The translations under genes and the position numbers were made by a program. A stretch of 64,000 nt of DNA. Source: Thalassotalea sediminis. Lineage in GTDB: Bacteria > Pseudomonadota > Gammaproteobacteria > Enterobacterales > Alteromonadaceae. Shown here piece by piece: positions 18,123-28,481 of the stretch (its first letter is position 1; each line of letters begins with the position of its first letter). The notes under the pieces were generated by a model that was not told the origin of the DNA, did no database searches, and saw only the letters and a program-made list of their open reading frames with translations. The stretch is from contig NZ_AP027361.1 of assembly GCF_030295915.1 (NCBI RefSeq), forward strand, positions 2,170,001 through 2,234,000, in the 5' to 3' direction.

Positions 18123-19307
18123 TTATAGCATTTCTAAGGCAACGGCGGTTGCCTCTCCTCCACCAATACATAGTGATGCTACGCCTTTGGTTAGTCCTTT
18201 ATTCTTTAAGGCATGAATTAACGTCACCATTATTCGTGCGCCACTCGCTCCAAGAGGATGGCCTAATGCGCAAGCTCCACCATTAACATTCACTTTTTCC
18301 ACATCTAATTCAAGTGACTTTATCGCTAGCATCGTTACCATTGCAAACGCTTCGTTAATTTCCCATAACTCCACATCATCGGTGCTCCAGTTAGCTTTAT
18401 TTAACACTTTTTGCATCGCGCCAACAGGTGCAACCGTAAACTCAGCCGGCTTTTGAGCATGCGTCGCATGTGCTACAACTTTACATAACGGGGTTAATCC
18501 ACGCTTTTCTGCTTCTGACAGCTTCATCATCACTAATGCTGCAGCGCCATCAGAGATTGAGCTTGAGTTAGCTGCTGTGATCGTCCCATCTTTTTTAAAT
18601 GCCGGACGCAAAGAAGGGATTTTGTCTGGTCGAGCATTACCAGGTTGTTCGTCGGTATCAAATATAACTTCACCTTTACGGGATTTAATAGATACTGGGG
18701 CAATTTCACTATCAAAGGCGCCCTTTTCTATCGCTGCATTGGCGCGAGATAATGAACGAATTGCATAATCGTCCATTTCTTCACGGGTAAAACTTGCCTC
18801 ATCGGCGGTTTCTTGAGCGAAACACCCCATTGAAATACCATCATATGCATTTTCAAGCCCATCGACCATCATGTGGTCAAGTAGCTGTCCACTTCCCATT
18901 TTAATACCCGAGCGGCCAGAAGGTAATATATGTGGTGCATTGGTCATACTTTCCATTCCGCCTGCAACAGCAATATCAATAGAACCTGCTAATAATGCGT
19001 CATGTGCTTGCATCGTCGCTTTCATGCCAGAGCCACACACTTTATTAATCGTTGTGCAAACAGTAGAAAGGTCTAGTTCTGCTTCAAGCGCAGCTTGACG
19101 TGCAGGTGCTTGCTTTAAACCAGCTGGTAAAACACAGCCCATAATGACTTCATCAATTTGATCTGCACTTACGCCTGATTCAGCAACAGCAGCTTTTATC
19201 GCCGTAGCTCCTAAGCTTGGCGCAGCAACAGCGGATAAGCCGCCAAGAAAACCTCCCATAGGCGTGCGCTTCGCAGCAACAATAACAACCGGGTCATGTG
19301 TCGACAT
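18123..19307 (-). CDS. Acetyl-CoA C-acetyltransferase (thiolase II)
   Basis: This 394-residue thiolase has the acyl-accepting cysteine in KVCGSGMKA (Cys91), the NEAFA motif, the catalytic GGACALGHPLGASGAR histidine motif, and the second cysteine in the C-terminal SLCIGGGEA. It condenses or cleaves acetoacetyl-CoA/acetyl-CoA. An alternative TTG start 12 bases upstream is really part of the TTGGAG ribosome site, so the ATG at 19307 is chosen. It is divergent from liuR, and the shared 248 bp region carries two LiuR-like palindromes. The thiolase therefore probably belongs to the same regulon and splits the acetoacetyl-CoA produced from leucine via the CoA transferase at the far end of the liu operon. 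Confidence 0.93.
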   Translation of the reverse strand: MSTHDPVVIVAAKRTPMGGFLGGLSAVAAPSLGATAIKAAVAESGVSADQIDEVIMGCVLPAGLKQAPARQAALEAELDLSTVCTTINKVCGSGMKATMQAHDALLAGSIDIAVAGGMESMTNAPHILPSGRSGIKMGSGQLLDHMMVDGLENAYDGISMGCFAQETADEASFTREEMDDYAIRSLSRANAAIEKGAFDSEIAPVSIKSRKGEVIFDTDEQPGNARPDKIPSLRPAFKKDGTITAANSSSISDGAAALVMMKLSEAEKRGLTPLCKVVAHATHAQKPAEFTVAPVGAMQKVLNKANWSTDDVELWEINEAFAMVTMLAIKSLELDVEKVNVNGGACALGHPLGASGARIMVTLIHALKNKGLTKGVASLCIGGGEATAVALEML

Positions 19308-19362
19308 AAAATTCTCCAAAATTAAAACATTGTCATTCGACTTAAAAACAGACTAACTCATA

Positions 19363-19384
19363 TTTACGTTTACGCCAACGTAAA
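19363..19384. promoter_or_regulatory. LiuR-like operator 1 (thiolase side)
   Basis: Two perfect 8-base arms, TTTACGTT and AACGTAAA, are separated by six bases. It lies about 55 bp upstream of the thiolase start. It shares the ACGTAAA core with operator 2 and fits the long TTTACGT-type palindromes reported for LiuR regulons in gammaproteobacteria. Confidence 0.8.
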
Positions 19385-19491
19385 CTTAAGTATATAAAAA
19401 TTGAAATCTAGTAACAGTGTATTAGAAAATTTCCACTCTGCGTATCACACTATAGTCATATTTTTAGAGGATTTGTGATTTTGAAGAAAAG

Positions 19492-19515
19492 GAAGTTTAC
19501 GTAAACGTAAACTTC
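19492..19515. promoter_or_regulatory. LiuR-like operator 2 (liuR side)
   Basis: Perfect 11-base arms GAAGTTTACGT and ACGTAAACTTC flank a two-base centre. It ends 40 bp before the liuR start, placing it over or just after the liu promoter, suitable for repression by LiuR itself. Confidence 0.88.
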
Positions 19516-19555
19516 ATGCTATGTTAACAATACTATTATTCATAATGGGTGCTAA

Positions 19556-19951
19556 ATGAGCAAGAAAAATAATGCAACCTACTCTATTGGAGAGTTGGCA
19601 AAAGAATTTGATGTGACCACGCGAAGTATTCGTTTTTACGAAGACCAAGGGTTAATTCATCCAACAAGAAAAGGCCAAACAAGAATTTATAACCAAAGAG
19701 ACAAAGTTCGTCTAAAGTTAATTTTACGAGGGAAACGTCTAGGTTTTTCATTAGCAGAAACAGGCAGGTTATTCGAGTTATATGACGCTGATAAATCAAG
19801 TGCTACGCAATTAATAACAATTATGGACTTAATTAACCAAAAGAAATCTGATCTAACGCAGCAACTTGAAGATATTAAAGCAGTTTTAGTAGAACTAACG
19901 GGGTTAGAAGAAAACTGTAAAGTTGCTTTAGAAGCAATACAAGATAATTAA
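19556..19951 (+). CDS. liuR: MerR-family regulator of leucine/isovalerate catabolism
   Basis: The 131-residue protein carries a MerR N-terminal winged HTH (YSIGELAKEFDVTTRSIRFYEDQGLIHP, about residues 10-37, then RKGQTRIYNQRDKVRLKLILRGKRLGFSL). A coiled-coil-like dimerisation helix follows (about 75-115), and the short C-terminus lacks the metal-binding cysteine pattern. It is the first gene of the liu operon, 55 bp before ivd, and is preceded by a palindromic operator, so self-regulation is likely. LiuR of the family represses branched-chain amino acid degradation genes until an intermediate accumulates. Identification rests on family motif plus operon context and is strong. Confidence 0.92.
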   Translation: MSKKNNATYSIGELAKEFDVTTRSIRFYEDQGLIHPTRKGQTRIYNQRDKVRLKLILRGKRLGFSLAETGRLFELYDADKSSATQLITIMDLINQKKSDLTQQLEDIKAVLVELTGLEENCKVALEAIQDN

Positions 19952-20006
19952 AAAGATAAATAACGCACCCAATGCTAGGCAAAATATTACAAATTAAGGA
20001 AACAAC

Positions 20007-21176
20007 ATGATTTCTACATTTTCATCACTTAACTTTAATCTTGGCGAAACCGTTGAGATGATCCGCGATCAAGTTAATGCATTCGCTCGCGATGAGATTG
20101 CTCCGCGTGCAGCCCAAATAGACATAGACAATGAATTCCCTCATGACCTATGGCGAAAATTTGGTGATATGGGATTACTTGGTATGACCGTAGAAGAGCA
20201 GTATGGTGGCTCTGAACTTGGCTATCTAGAACATGTTGTTGCAATGCAAGAAATCTCTCGAGCATCTGCATCTGTAGGTTTAAGTTATGGCGCGATGTCT
20301 AATTTATGTTTAAACCAATTACGTAAAAATGGCAGCCACGAACAAAAATTGAAATACCTACCGAAACTTTGTACTGGTGAACATATTGGCGCCTTGGCAA
20401 TGTCAGAACCCAATGCTGGCTCTGACGTTGTTAGCATGAAACTGCGCGCCGAAAAGCAAGGCGATAAGTACATTTTAAATGGTAATAAAATGTGGATCAC
20501 GAATGGTCCTGATGCACATGTTTATATCATTTATGCGAAAACTGATGTTTCGGCCGGTTCAAAAGGTATTACCGCTTTTATTGTTGAACGTGATTTCCCT
20601 GGTTTTAGTCGTCATCAAAAACTTGATAAATTAGGCATGCGCGGCTCTAACACTTGTGAACTTGTTTTTGAAAATTGTGAAGTACCAGCTGAAAATATCC
20701 TTGGTGAAGAAGGCAAAGGTGTTCGCGTATTAATGTCAGGTTTAGATTACGAACGTTTAGTACTGTCAGGCGGCCCATTAGGCATCATGGATGCCTGTAT
20801 GGATCTTGTTGTCCCATATATTCATGATCGCAAGCAGTTTGGTCAATCTATTGGCGAATTTCAACTTGTACAAGGGAAAGTCGCAGACATGTATACACAA
20901 ATGAATGCAGCTAAGTCTTACGTTTATATGGTTGCACAAGCATGTGATCGCGGTGAAACAACGCGTAAAGATGCCGCTGCTGTCATTTTATATTCGGCGG
21001 AATTAGCAACTAAAATGGCATTAGATGCTATTCAATTATTGGGGGGTAATGGCTATATCAATGAATTTCCTGCTGGACGTTTATTGCGTGATGCAAAACT
21101 TTATGAAATTGGTGCTGGCACCTCAGAAATTCGTCGAATGTTAATTGGGCGAGAACTCTTCAACGAAAGTAAATAA
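20007..21176 (+). CDS. liuA: Isovaleryl-CoA dehydrogenase
   Basis: This 389-residue FAD acyl-CoA dehydrogenase oxidises isovaleryl-CoA to 3-methylcrotonyl-CoA, passing electrons to ETF. Visible motifs are [15 protein letters not shown] (FAD/substrate loop), WITNGPDA, the [12 protein letters not shown] segment whose Glu corresponds to the isovaleryl-type catalytic base (on helix G rather than near the C-terminus), [42 protein letters not shown] at the end. Length is standard. The ATG at 20007 has AAGGA nearby. It is the second gene of the liu operon and is followed by the carboxylase genes. Confidence 0.95.
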   Translation: MISTFSSLNFNLGETVEMIRDQVNAFARDEIAPRAAQIDIDNEFPHDLWRKFGDMGLLGMTVEEQYGGSELGYLEHVVAMQEISRASASVGLSYGAMSNLCLNQLRKNGSHEQKLKYLPKLCTGEHIGALAMSEPNAGSDVVSMKLRAEKQGDKYILNGNKMWITNGPDAHVYIIYAKTDVSAGSKGITAFIVERDFPGFSRHQKLDKLGMRGSNTCELVFENCEVPAENILGEEGKGVRVLMSGLDYERLVLSGGPLGIMDACMDLVVPYIHDRKQFGQSIGEFQLVQGKVADMYTQMNAAKSYVYMVAQACDRGETTRKDAAAVILYSAELATKMALDAIQLLGGNGYINEFPAGRLLRDAKLYEIGAGTSEIRRMLIGRELFNESK

Positions 21177-21184
21177 ATTGCATT

Positions 21185-21214
21185 GAAAGAGGCGACCCTA
21201 TTACGTCGTCTTTC
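21185..21214 (+). other. Hairpin in the liuA-liuB gap
   Basis: GAAAGA with GCGAC pairs with GTCGTCTTTC (one bulge, loop near CCTATTAC) in the 87 bp gap. Only a short pyrimidine tail follows (TCG), so it may weaken read-through or mark an RNA processing point rather than terminate. Confidence 0.4.
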
Positions 21215-21263
21215 TCGTTTCAACTTACATTGTAGTTGTTTATAAAATTATAAAGGTAGCAAC

Positions 21264-22871
21264 GTGGCTAAGATCATTTCAAAAGTTAACGCTAGAAGCC
21301 CTGAATTCATTGAAAATGCTGAACATATGCAGCTTCAAGTCAACGACTTAAAAGAAAAATTGGGACAAATAAAGCAAGGTGGTGGTGAGCGAAGCCGAGA
21401 GCGCCATTTGTCGAGAGGAAAGCTTTTACCACGCGATCGCGTTAACGAATTACTCGATAGAGGTTCACCATTCCTTGAGCTTTCGCAACTTGCTGCATAT
21501 GAAGTTTATGATGATAACGTGCCTGCAGCAGGTATTATTACGGGTATTGGCCGCGTAGGTGGACAAGAGTGTGTCATTGTTGCTAATGATGCTACGGTAA
21601 AAGGTGGAACCTATTACCCGCTCACTGTTAAAAAACATTTAAGAGCACAAACGATAGCGCAAGAAAATAACCTCCCTTGTATCTATTTAGTAGATTCCGG
21701 TGGAGCTAACTTACCCAATCAAGATGATGTATTTCCTGATAAGGAACATTTTGGTCGTATATTCTTTAATCAAGCAAACATGTCAGCCAATGCAATTCCC
21801 CAAATTGCTGTAGTGATGGGGTCATGTACAGCTGGTGGTGCTTATGTACCAGCAATGGCTGATGAATCCATTATTGTAAAAGAGCAAGGTACTATTTTCC
21901 TTGCAGGTCCTCCACTCGTAAAAGCTGCAACCGGAGAAGTCGTATCTGCAGAAGATTTAGGCGGAGCAGATGTACATTGTCGTACTTCTGGTGTAGCCGA
22001 CCACTACGCCCAAAATGATAATCATGCGTTGGAACTAGCACGAACAGCAATTAAAAACCTTAATCGTGTTAAGCCTGTACAAATAGATATCAAACCCGTT
22101 ATTGAACCCGAATACCCTGCCGAAGAAATTTACGGCATTATTCCAAAGGATACTAAGCAACCTTTTGATATTAGAGAAATTATTGCTCGAGTAGTCGATG
22201 GTAGTGAATTTGATGAGTTTAAAGCATTGTACGGTACAACATTAGTATGTGGATTTTCTCGCATCTTTGGATACCCGGTCGGCATTATTGCCAATAACGG
22301 CATTCTCTTTGGCGAATCAGCTCAAAAAGGCGCACATTTTATTGAGCTATGTGCTCAACGTAAAATCCCTCTGGTATTTTTACAAAACATCACCGGATTT
22401 ATGGTTGGTCAACAATACGAATCAGGTGGCATAGCAAAACATGGTGCCAAAATGGTAACCGCCGTTGCTACAGCGCAGGTACCTAAATTTACCGTACTTA
22501 TAGGCGGAAGCTTCGGTGCTGGTAACTATGGTATGTGCGGCCGTGCTTATGATCCTCGATTTTTGTTTATGTGGCCAAATGCCCGTATTTCGGTGATGGG
22601 AGGAGAGCAAGCGGCAGGTGTGCTCGCTCAGGTAAAACGTGATCAAAAAGATAAACGCGGAGAGTCTTGGACAACAGAAGAAGAAAACGCCTTTAAAAAG
22701 CCTATTATCGATACCTATGAACATCAAGGGCATCCCTATTATGCGTCGGCTAGACTATGGGATGACGGCGTTATCGACCCTGCAGACACGCGTCAAGTAT
22801 TAGGCCTTGCAATTTCTGCTTCATTAAATAAACCGATCAAAGATACCAAGTTTGGTATTTTCAGAATGTAG
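21264..22871 (+). CDS. liuB: Methylcrotonyl-CoA carboxylase carboxyltransferase (beta) subunit
   Basis: The 535-residue protein matches the MCC beta subunit, which transfers carboxylate from biotin to 3-methylcrotonyl-CoA to give 3-methylglutaconyl-CoA. Carboxyltransferase N-domain motifs include [26 protein letters not shown] and [23 protein letters not shown]. The C-domain contains [52 protein letters not shown]. The start is GTG, with AAAGG seven bases before. It partners the biotin-carrying subunit encoded two genes downstream. Confidence 0.95.
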   Translation: MAKIISKVNARSPEFIENAEHMQLQVNDLKEKLGQIKQGGGERSRERHLSRGKLLPRDRVNELLDRGSPFLELSQLAAYEVYDDNVPAAGIITGIGRVGGQECVIVANDATVKGGTYYPLTVKKHLRAQTIAQENNLPCIYLVDSGGANLPNQDDVFPDKEHFGRIFFNQANMSANAIPQIAVVMGSCTAGGAYVPAMADESIIVKEQGTIFLAGPPLVKAATGEVVSAEDLGGADVHCRTSGVADHYAQNDNHALELARTAIKNLNRVKPVQIDIKPVIEPEYPAEEIYGIIPKDTKQPFDIREIIARVVDGSEFDEFKALYGTTLVCGFSRIFGYPVGIIANNGILFGESAQKGAHFIELCAQRKIPLVFLQNITGFMVGQQYESGGIAKHGAKMVTAVATAQVPKFTVLIGGSFGAGNYGMCGRAYDPRFLFMWPNARISVMGGEQAAGVLAQVKRDQKDKRGESWTTEEENAFKKPIIDTYEHQGHPYYASARLWDDGVIDPADTRQVLGLAISASLNKPIKDTKFGIFRM

Positions 22872-22879
22872 GAGACAAC

Positions 22880-23695
22880 ATGAATACAATCGATAAAGCC
22901 GTGCTTTTTGATGTTGATAGGTATGGTGTCGCTACAGTCACGTTAAATACTCCCGATAAACATAACGCTTTCGACGACGCTATTATTGACACCTTAAAAA
23001 CTTTGTTCATTGATATCGCCAAGCGTCGTGATATTCGTATCATGGTTTTAGCAGCAAATGGAAAAAGTTTTTCAGCGGGTGCTGACTTAGGCTGGATGAA
23101 ACGCATGGCAACCTATAGTTATGAAGAAAATTTAAATGATGCCAACAACTTAGCACAGATGCTACATGCACTAAACTTCTTACCTCAAACGACAATAGCA
23201 AAAGTACAGGGCGCAGCATTTGGTGGTGCCGTTGGGCTAGCAAGTTGTTGCGATATTGTGCTTGCAAGTGATCGCGCTAGTTTCTGTTTAAGTGAAGTAA
23301 AATTAGGCTTGATCCCTGCGACTATCAGCCCATACGTTGTTGCTGCTATAGGTCAGAAAGCTGCACGACGCTATTTTCAAACAGCAGAAAGGTTTTTTGC
23401 CGACAAAGCCGCACAACTTGGCCTGGTTGATGAAGTTGTCCCACTAGAAGAGTTAAATAGCGCGGTTGATAACATGGTTTCAACGGTCTTAGCTAATGGA
23501 CCGGACGCTGTAACTCAAGCAAAACAACTGGCTTTAGATGTTGCTTACCAAGAAATTGATGATGAGCTGATGGGCATAACCAGTGAACGTATTGCTTCAA
23601 TTCGCGTCTCTGAGCAAGGCCAAGAAGGACTCAATGCTTTTTTTGAAAAGCGTCAACCATTTTGGCAAAAAGAACCACATAATGAAGGACAATAA
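22880..23695 (+). CDS. liuC: Methylglutaconyl-CoA hydratase, enoyl-CoA hydratase/isomerase family
   Basis: This 271-residue crotonase-fold protein hydrates 3-methylglutaconyl-CoA to 3-hydroxy-3-methylglutaryl-CoA. The oxyanion-hole motif FSAGADLGWM and the second motif GAAFGGAVGLASCCDIVLAS are present, followed by FCLSEVKLGLIPATISPYVV, with a Glu in the catalytic position. It starts 8 bases after liuB with a GGAG ribosome site, consistent with translational coupling inside the operon. Alternative identity as a general enoyl-CoA hydratase is excluded mainly by context. Confidence 0.92.
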   Translation: MNTIDKAVLFDVDRYGVATVTLNTPDKHNAFDDAIIDTLKTLFIDIAKRRDIRIMVLAANGKSFSAGADLGWMKRMATYSYEENLNDANNLAQMLHALNFLPQTTIAKVQGAAFGGAVGLASCCDIVLASDRASFCLSEVKLGLIPATISPYVVAAIGQKAARRYFQTAERFFADKAAQLGLVDEVVPLEELNSAVDNMVSTVLANGPDAVTQAKQLALDVAYQEIDDELMGITSERIASIRVSEQGQEGLNAFFEKRQPFWQKEPHNEGQ

Positions 23696-23696
23696 T

Positions 23697-25745
23697 ATGC
23701 ATAAGTCTTCAACAATGTTTACCAAGATACTCATCGCCAATCGCGGTGAGATAGCCTGTAGAGTCATTAAAACGGCTAGAAAAATGGGTATTTCTACCGT
23801 AGCGGTTTATTCGGATGCCGACGCAAACGCATTACACGTAAGTATGGCCGATGAAGCAGTTTACCTTGGCCCCTCTCCTTCCCGTGAAAGCTATCTATTA
23901 TCCGAAAAAGTCATTCAAGCGGCGAAACGCACAGGCGCACAAGCAATTCACCCTGGATATGGCTTTTTATCGGAAAATGCTGAATTTTGCCGCTTATGTG
24001 AGCAAGAAAAAATTATCTTTATCGGTCCTCCTGTTAGCGCAATTGAAGCAATGGGATCTAAGTCAGCAGCGAAATCCATCATGGAGAAAGCAAAGGTACC
24101 ATTGGTACCGGGTTACCATGGTGATGATCAATCAGAAGCGGTAATCAAACAAGCCGCAGACGAAATGGGTTACCCCGTTTTATTAAAAGCCACTGCTGGT
24201 GGCGGTGGTAAAGGCATGCGCCAAGTATGGAGTGAAGCCGAATTTGCCGAAGGGTTTGCTGCAGCCAAACGCGAAGCAAAATCTTCATTTGGCGATGACA
24301 CGATGTTAGTTGAAAAATACTTAACACAACCTCGCCACGTGGAAATTCAAGTATTTTGTGACAATCACAATAATGCTGTTTATTTATTTGAGCGTGATTG
24401 TTCAGTGCAACGTCGACATCAAAAAGTAATTGAAGAAGCACCAGCCTTTAATTTGTCACAAACATTACGTGAAAAAATGGGTCAAGCGGCAATAAAATCG
24501 GCGAAAGCCATTGGCTATAGAGGTGCTGGAACCGTTGAGTTTTTGCTAGATCAAGACGGTTCTTTTTACTTTATGGAAATGAACACTCGTCTACAAGTTG
24601 AGCATCCTGTAACAGAGCTTATTACTGGTCAAGATCTCGTTGAATGGCAATTACGTGTTGCTGCTGGTGAAGTACTGCCAAAGAGTCAGGATCAACTAAA
24701 GATCCATGGGCACGCTTTTGAGGCACGTATTTATGCTGAAGATGCCAATAACGACTTTTTACCTGCAACAGGTACCTTAAGCTTTTTACGTACGCCTCAA
24801 GAAAGTAACCATGTAAGAGTTGATACTGGTGTACGACAAGGTGATGAAGTCAGTGTTTATTACGACCCTATGATTGCAAAACTCATTGTATGGGATGAAA
24901 ACCGTGAGAAAGCGTTACAACGACTTTCAAAAGCACTCACTGAATACCGTATAAACGGTGTGGTAACTAATTTAGACTTTTTATATAACTTGGCGACAAG
25001 TAAGGCGTTTATTGAACGTAATATCGATACTGGTTTTATCGAAAAAAATCACGACGACATTTTCCATAACAGTGAGCAAGCCTTGACGGACGAATTGCCA
25101 ATGGCAGCCCTTTATATGGTGTTATCTTTAGCACAGCGTTCTAAGTCGATTGCAAAAGACACAACAGACCCCTTTTCACCGTGGAATCATACTAACGCAT
25201 GGCGGTTAAATGAAGCGCATATTCATAAGCTAACATTGGCGCACAACGATATACATTATCCGGTTATTGTTGAGCAGAAACGCATGGGAAACCGTCGTTA
25301 TTATCTAATTAGAGTTGAACATGAAACCTTCCAAGAACGCGCACTAGACTGCCAAGGTTGGATTGATGGTGACGAGCTATACACAAGTATTGATGGCTAC
25401 AGAAGCCAAGCAACAATCAGTCGAGAAAATGACAATATCAGCCTCTTTAGAGCTAACGGTGTGTTTAATTTCACTTATATTCGTCCTGATTGCGGCTTGA
25501 ATAATACTGAAGACCAAACAAATGGTTTAACGGCACCAATGAACGGTACGATGGTAAGTGTACTTGTCTCTGCTGGCGATACGGTATCAAAAGACCAGCC
25601 TTTAATGATCATGGAAGCGATGAAAATGGAGCACACAATCAAAGCGCCAACTGATGGCACTATTGATACTATCTTTTATCAATCAGGTGAAATGGTCGAT
25701 GGTGGTGCAGAGTTACTCGCATTTACACCAAAGGAGTTATCATAA
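23697..25745 (+). CDS. liuD: Methylcrotonyl-CoA carboxylase biotin-containing (alpha) subunit
   Basis: This 682-residue protein has a biotin carboxylase domain (about 7-450: [14 protein letters not shown], the ATP-grasp loop [24 protein letters not shown]), a linker, and a C-terminal biotinyl domain (about 605-682) with the biotinylation site EAMKMEH. It carboxylates biotin and delivers it to LiuB. A longer frame begins inside liuC, but the ATG at 23697 is used because it comes one base after the liuC stop with a GAAGGA site; a Met six codons later is a second option. The stop overlaps the liuE start by one base. Confidence 0.95.
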   Translation: MHKSSTMFTKILIANRGEIACRVIKTARKMGISTVAVYSDADANALHVSMADEAVYLGPSPSRESYLLSEKVIQAAKRTGAQAIHPGYGFLSENAEFCRLCEQEKIIFIGPPVSAIEAMGSKSAAKSIMEKAKVPLVPGYHGDDQSEAVIKQAADEMGYPVLLKATAGGGGKGMRQVWSEAEFAEGFAAAKREAKSSFGDDTMLVEKYLTQPRHVEIQVFCDNHNNAVYLFERDCSVQRRHQKVIEEAPAFNLSQTLREKMGQAAIKSAKAIGYRGAGTVEFLLDQDGSFYFMEMNTRLQVEHPVTELITGQDLVEWQLRVAAGEVLPKSQDQLKIHGHAFEARIYAEDANNDFLPATGTLSFLRTPQESNHVRVDTGVRQGDEVSVYYDPMIAKLIVWDENREKALQRLSKALTEYRINGVVTNLDFLYNLATSKAFIERNIDTGFIEKNHDDIFHNSEQALTDELPMAALYMVLSLAQRSKSIAKDTTDPFSPWNHTNAWRLNEAHIHKLTLAHNDIHYPVIVEQKRMGNRRYYLIRVEHETFQERALDCQGWIDGDELYTSIDGYRSQATISRENDNISLFRANGVFNFTYIRPDCGLNNTEDQTNGLTAPMNGTMVSVLVSAGDTVSKDQPLMIMEAMKMEHTIKAPTDGTIDTIFYQSGEMVDGGAELLAFTPKELS

Positions 25746-26650
25746 TGGCAATGCCAAGTAAGGTTAAGATTGTTGAAGTAGGCCCTAGAGATGGCCTACA
25801 AAACGAGAAAACTTCCATTGACGTAAATGATAAAATTCACCTGATAAACCTTTTAAGCGAAACTGGACTCAGTTACATTGAAGCCGCTAGCTTTGTATCC
25901 CCAAAATGGGTGCCACAAATGGCAACATCTGCGGAAGTCATGGCAGGGATTCAACGTAATACTAGTGTTACCTATGCTGCTTTAACCCCCAATTTAAAAG
26001 GCTTTGAATCAGCGCTCGCTGCAGGTGTAACCGAAGTTGCTATTTTTGGTGCGGCATCTGAAGCATTTAGCCAAAAAAACATTAATTGTTCAATCGATGA
26101 AAGTTTAGCGAGATTTGAACCCGTTATTAATGCCGCCAAAGAACATAATATTCCCGTAAGAGGTTATGTTTCCTGCGTAGTAGGCTGCCCATATGATGGT
26201 GAGATTTCACCAAATACAGTTGCAAATGTTGCCGAGAAGCTCTACCAAATGGGATGCTATGAAATTTCACTTGGCGATACAATCGGCGTGGGCACAGTAG
26301 CCTCTGTCAATAAAATGTTACAGGCAGTAAGCGCCCGAGTACCCATACAATACCTCGCTGTGCACTTCCATGATACCTATGGCCAAGCGTTAACGAATAT
26401 TTACGCGGCATTACAACATGGTATCAGTGTTATTGACTCAGCCGTTGCCGGTTTAGGTGGATGTCCTTATGCTAAAGGCGCTTCAGGCAATGTGGCAACA
26501 GAAGATGTTGTATACATGCTAAATGGTTTAGCTATTGAAACAGGCATTGACTTGAACAAGTTGCTCAAAGCAGGCTGGTTTATTAGTGACAAGCTTGGTA
26601 AGCAGCCTGTTTCTAAGGTATCCAATGCGCTTAGAGCAAAATGCGAATAA
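25745..26650 (+). CDS. liuE: Hydroxymethylglutaryl-CoA lyase
   Basis: The 301-residue HMG-CoA lyase cleaves HMG-CoA to acetyl-CoA and acetoacetate, the last carbon-cleaving step of leucine degradation. Motifs: [15 protein letters not shown] at the N-terminus (metal Asp and catalytic Arg), [25 protein letters not shown] (metal His pair) and [24 protein letters not shown] with the active-site cysteine. The start overlaps the liuD stop (TAATG), indicating translational coupling. Confidence 0.96.
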   Translation: MAMPSKVKIVEVGPRDGLQNEKTSIDVNDKIHLINLLSETGLSYIEAASFVSPKWVPQMATSAEVMAGIQRNTSVTYAALTPNLKGFESALAAGVTEVAIFGAASEAFSQKNINCSIDESLARFEPVINAAKEHNIPVRGYVSCVVGCPYDGEISPNTVANVAEKLYQMGCYEISLGDTIGVGTVASVNKMLQAVSARVPIQYLAVHFHDTYGQALTNIYAALQHGISVIDSAVAGLGGCPYAKGASGNVATEDVVYMLNGLAIETGIDLNKLLKAGWFISDKLGKQPVSKVSNALRAKCE

Positions 26651-26729
26651 ATAATATCAACAACAATTGAAATTTAATTTGAGAGTAACTAAACGTATTG
26701 GTGCTCTTACTTTTATCAAGGAGTAAATC

Positions 26730-27431
26730 ATGGCAGGTTTTGACAAAGTGGTGTCAAGCTATGAAGAAGCGTTAGCTGGATTAACAAACAACATGACAGT
26801 TATCGCGGGTGGCTTTGGCCTATGTGGTATTCCGGAAAACCTTATTGCCGAAATTCAACGCAAAGGCACAACTGGTTTAACCGTGGTTTCCAATAATTGC
26901 GGTGTCGATGACTTTGGTTTAGGCGTCTTATTACCCAACCGCCAAATTAAAAAAATTATTGCTTCATATGTTGGTGAAAACGCCGAGTTTGAGCGTCAAA
27001 TGATGAGTGGTGAATTGGAAGTAGAGTTAACGCCTCAAGGTACACTTGCAGAAAAAATGCGTGCTGGTGGTGCTGGAATTCCAGCATTCTACACAGCAAC
27101 GGGTTACGGTACCCCTGTTGCTGAAGGTAAGGAAGAGCGCGAATTTGACGGACGACATTATATTCTTGAAAAAGCGATCACGGGTGATTTTGCCATTGTA
27201 AAAGCATGGAAAGCAGACAGATATGGCAACCTTATCTTTAGAAAAACAGCACGTAACTTTAATCCTATGGCAGCAACAGCAGGTAAAATAACCGTTGTTG
27301 AAGTTGAAGAAATTGTAGAGCCTGGTGAATTAGCACCCGATGAAATCCACACACCAGGTATATACGTAAATCGTCTTATCAAAGGCACGTTCGAAAAACG
27401 TATAGAACAACGCACAACGAGAAGCGCATAA
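26730..27431 (+). CDS. 3-oxoacid CoA-transferase subunit A
   Basis: The 233-residue alpha subunit of a succinyl-CoA:3-ketoacid CoA transferase (SCOT, ScoA/AtoD type; named liuF in some liu operons) carries the [13 protein letters not shown] and [15 protein letters not shown] motifs of this subunit. It helps activate acetoacetate to acetoacetyl-CoA. The ATG has a CAAGGAG site. The gap after liuE is 79 bp, so it may be in the same transcript. The downstream beta subunit starts nine bases after its stop. Confidence 0.93.
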   Translation: MAGFDKVVSSYEEALAGLTNNMTVIAGGFGLCGIPENLIAEIQRKGTTGLTVVSNNCGVDDFGLGVLLPNRQIKKIIASYVGENAEFERQMMSGELEVELTPQGTLAEKMRAGGAGIPAFYTATGYGTPVAEGKEEREFDGRHYILEKAITGDFAIVKAWKADRYGNLIFRKTARNFNPMAATAGKITVVEVEEIVEPGELAPDEIHTPGIYVNRLIKGTFEKRIEQRTTRSA

Positions 27432-27440
27432 GGAGTTAAC

Positions 27441-28100
27441 ATGGCTTTATCAAGAGAACAAATTGCGCAACGCGTAGCACAAGAATTACAAGATGGTTAC
27501 TACGTAAACCTTGGCATTGGTATTCCTACTTTAGTTGCTAATTACGTACCAACAGGTATGGAAGTAATGTTGCAGTCTGAAAATGGGTTACTGGGTATGG
27601 GACAATTTCCAACGGAAGAAGAAATTGATGCAGACCTTATCAATGCAGGTAAGCAAACGGTAACCACAGCAAAAGGCGCCTCTATTTTTGATTCCGCAGA
27701 ATCATTTGCCATGATCCGTGGTGGTCATGTTGATTTGACTGTACTCGGTGCTTTTGAAGTTGATGTTCAAGGAAATATTGCTTCTTACATGATCCCAGGT
27801 AAATTAATAAAAGGGATGGGGGGAGCTATGGATTTAGTTGCAGGTGCTGATAATATAATCGTCACCATGACACACGCATCTAAACATGGCGAATCAAAAT
27901 TACTCCCACAATGTACACTACCACTTACCGGTAAAGGCTGTATCAATAAAGTATTAACTGATTTAGCTTTCATTGAAATTAAAGATAATAAATTTCATCT
28001 AATTGAACGCGCACCGGGTGTATCAGTCGAAGAAATTAAGTCATTAACGGCAGGTGAACTTATTATACCGGAGCACGTACCAGAAATGACATTTAAATAA
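27441..28100 (+). CDS. 3-oxoacid CoA-transferase subunit B
   Basis: The 219-residue beta subunit (ScoB/AtoA type; liuG in some liu operons) carries the SENGLLGMG motif, whose Glu forms the covalent CoA thioester, and the GGHVDLTVLGAFEVD motif of the family. With subunit A it moves CoA from succinyl-CoA to acetoacetate. It closes the liu operon and is followed by a short hairpin. The product acetoacetyl-CoA is the substrate of the divergent thiolase. Confidence 0.93.
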   Translation: MALSREQIAQRVAQELQDGYYVNLGIGIPTLVANYVPTGMEVMLQSENGLLGMGQFPTEEEIDADLINAGKQTVTTAKGASIFDSAESFAMIRGGHVDLTVLGAFEVDVQGNIASYMIPGKLIKGMGGAMDLVAGADNIIVTMTHASKHGESKLLPQCTLPLTGKGCINKVLTDLAFIEIKDNKFHLIERAPGVSVEEIKSLTAGELIIPEHVPEMTFK

Positions 28101-28136
28101 CCAAAAAGAATAAACCTATAACAAATCAGAATATTA

Positions 28137-28158
28137 AAAGGAGCCTTAGTGCTCCTTT
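28137..28158 (+). terminator. Terminator-like hairpin after the liu operon
   Basis: Perfect arms AAAGGAGC / GCTCCTTT with a six-base loop lie 36 bases after the last stop codon. The T-run is only three bases before GT, so termination may be partial. Confidence 0.65.
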
Positions 28159-28324
28159 GTCATAATATTTTGTACGCTTATGTAATAATCCGCATCCCCT
28201 TTCACGAGGTTTTTAACGCTAACTCATTGTAATTTATATTATTATAAATACTATTGACACACTAAGATTTACATAATTTTCACAAGACTTGATTTTATCT
28301 TTCAAATTCGTAATACTAAAATTG

Positions 28325-28421
28325 ACAAAGAAAAGGCAAAACATGCGAAAACATGTTACGCAAAACCACCGGTCTAAGGGTAAGTTATCTTATCTATGAC
28401 AGCGGAGTTACCGAGTTCAAT
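28325..28421 (+). ncRNA. Class I cyclic-di-GMP (GEMM-I) riboswitch
   Basis: The stretch shows the ordered conserved elements of the GEMM-I aptamer. These are AAGGCAAA (about 28333-28340), a hairpin with a GAAA-type loop (ACATGCGAAAACATGT, about 28340-28356), CGCAAAACCACCGG (28359-28372), TCTAAGG near a tetraloop receptor, and after a variable stem TATGACAGCGGAGTTACCGA (28395-28414), matching the AGCGGGGTTACCG closing segment of the family with one change. It precedes the DUF3718 gene start by about 60 bases. A possible expression platform is GTGGTTTTTTC (28433-28443), where GTGGT could pair with ACCAC in the aptamer, a mutually exclusive terminator. Confidence 0.88.
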
Positions 28422-28481
28422 TAGGTACGTCCTGTGGTTTTTTCTTTTAATAAACTCATTCATGAATTAAAGGTTATTAAA

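Noticed and set aside
22422..22733. Antisense frame over liuB
   Set aside because: Contained within the conserved carboxyltransferase domain, no evidence for a gene.
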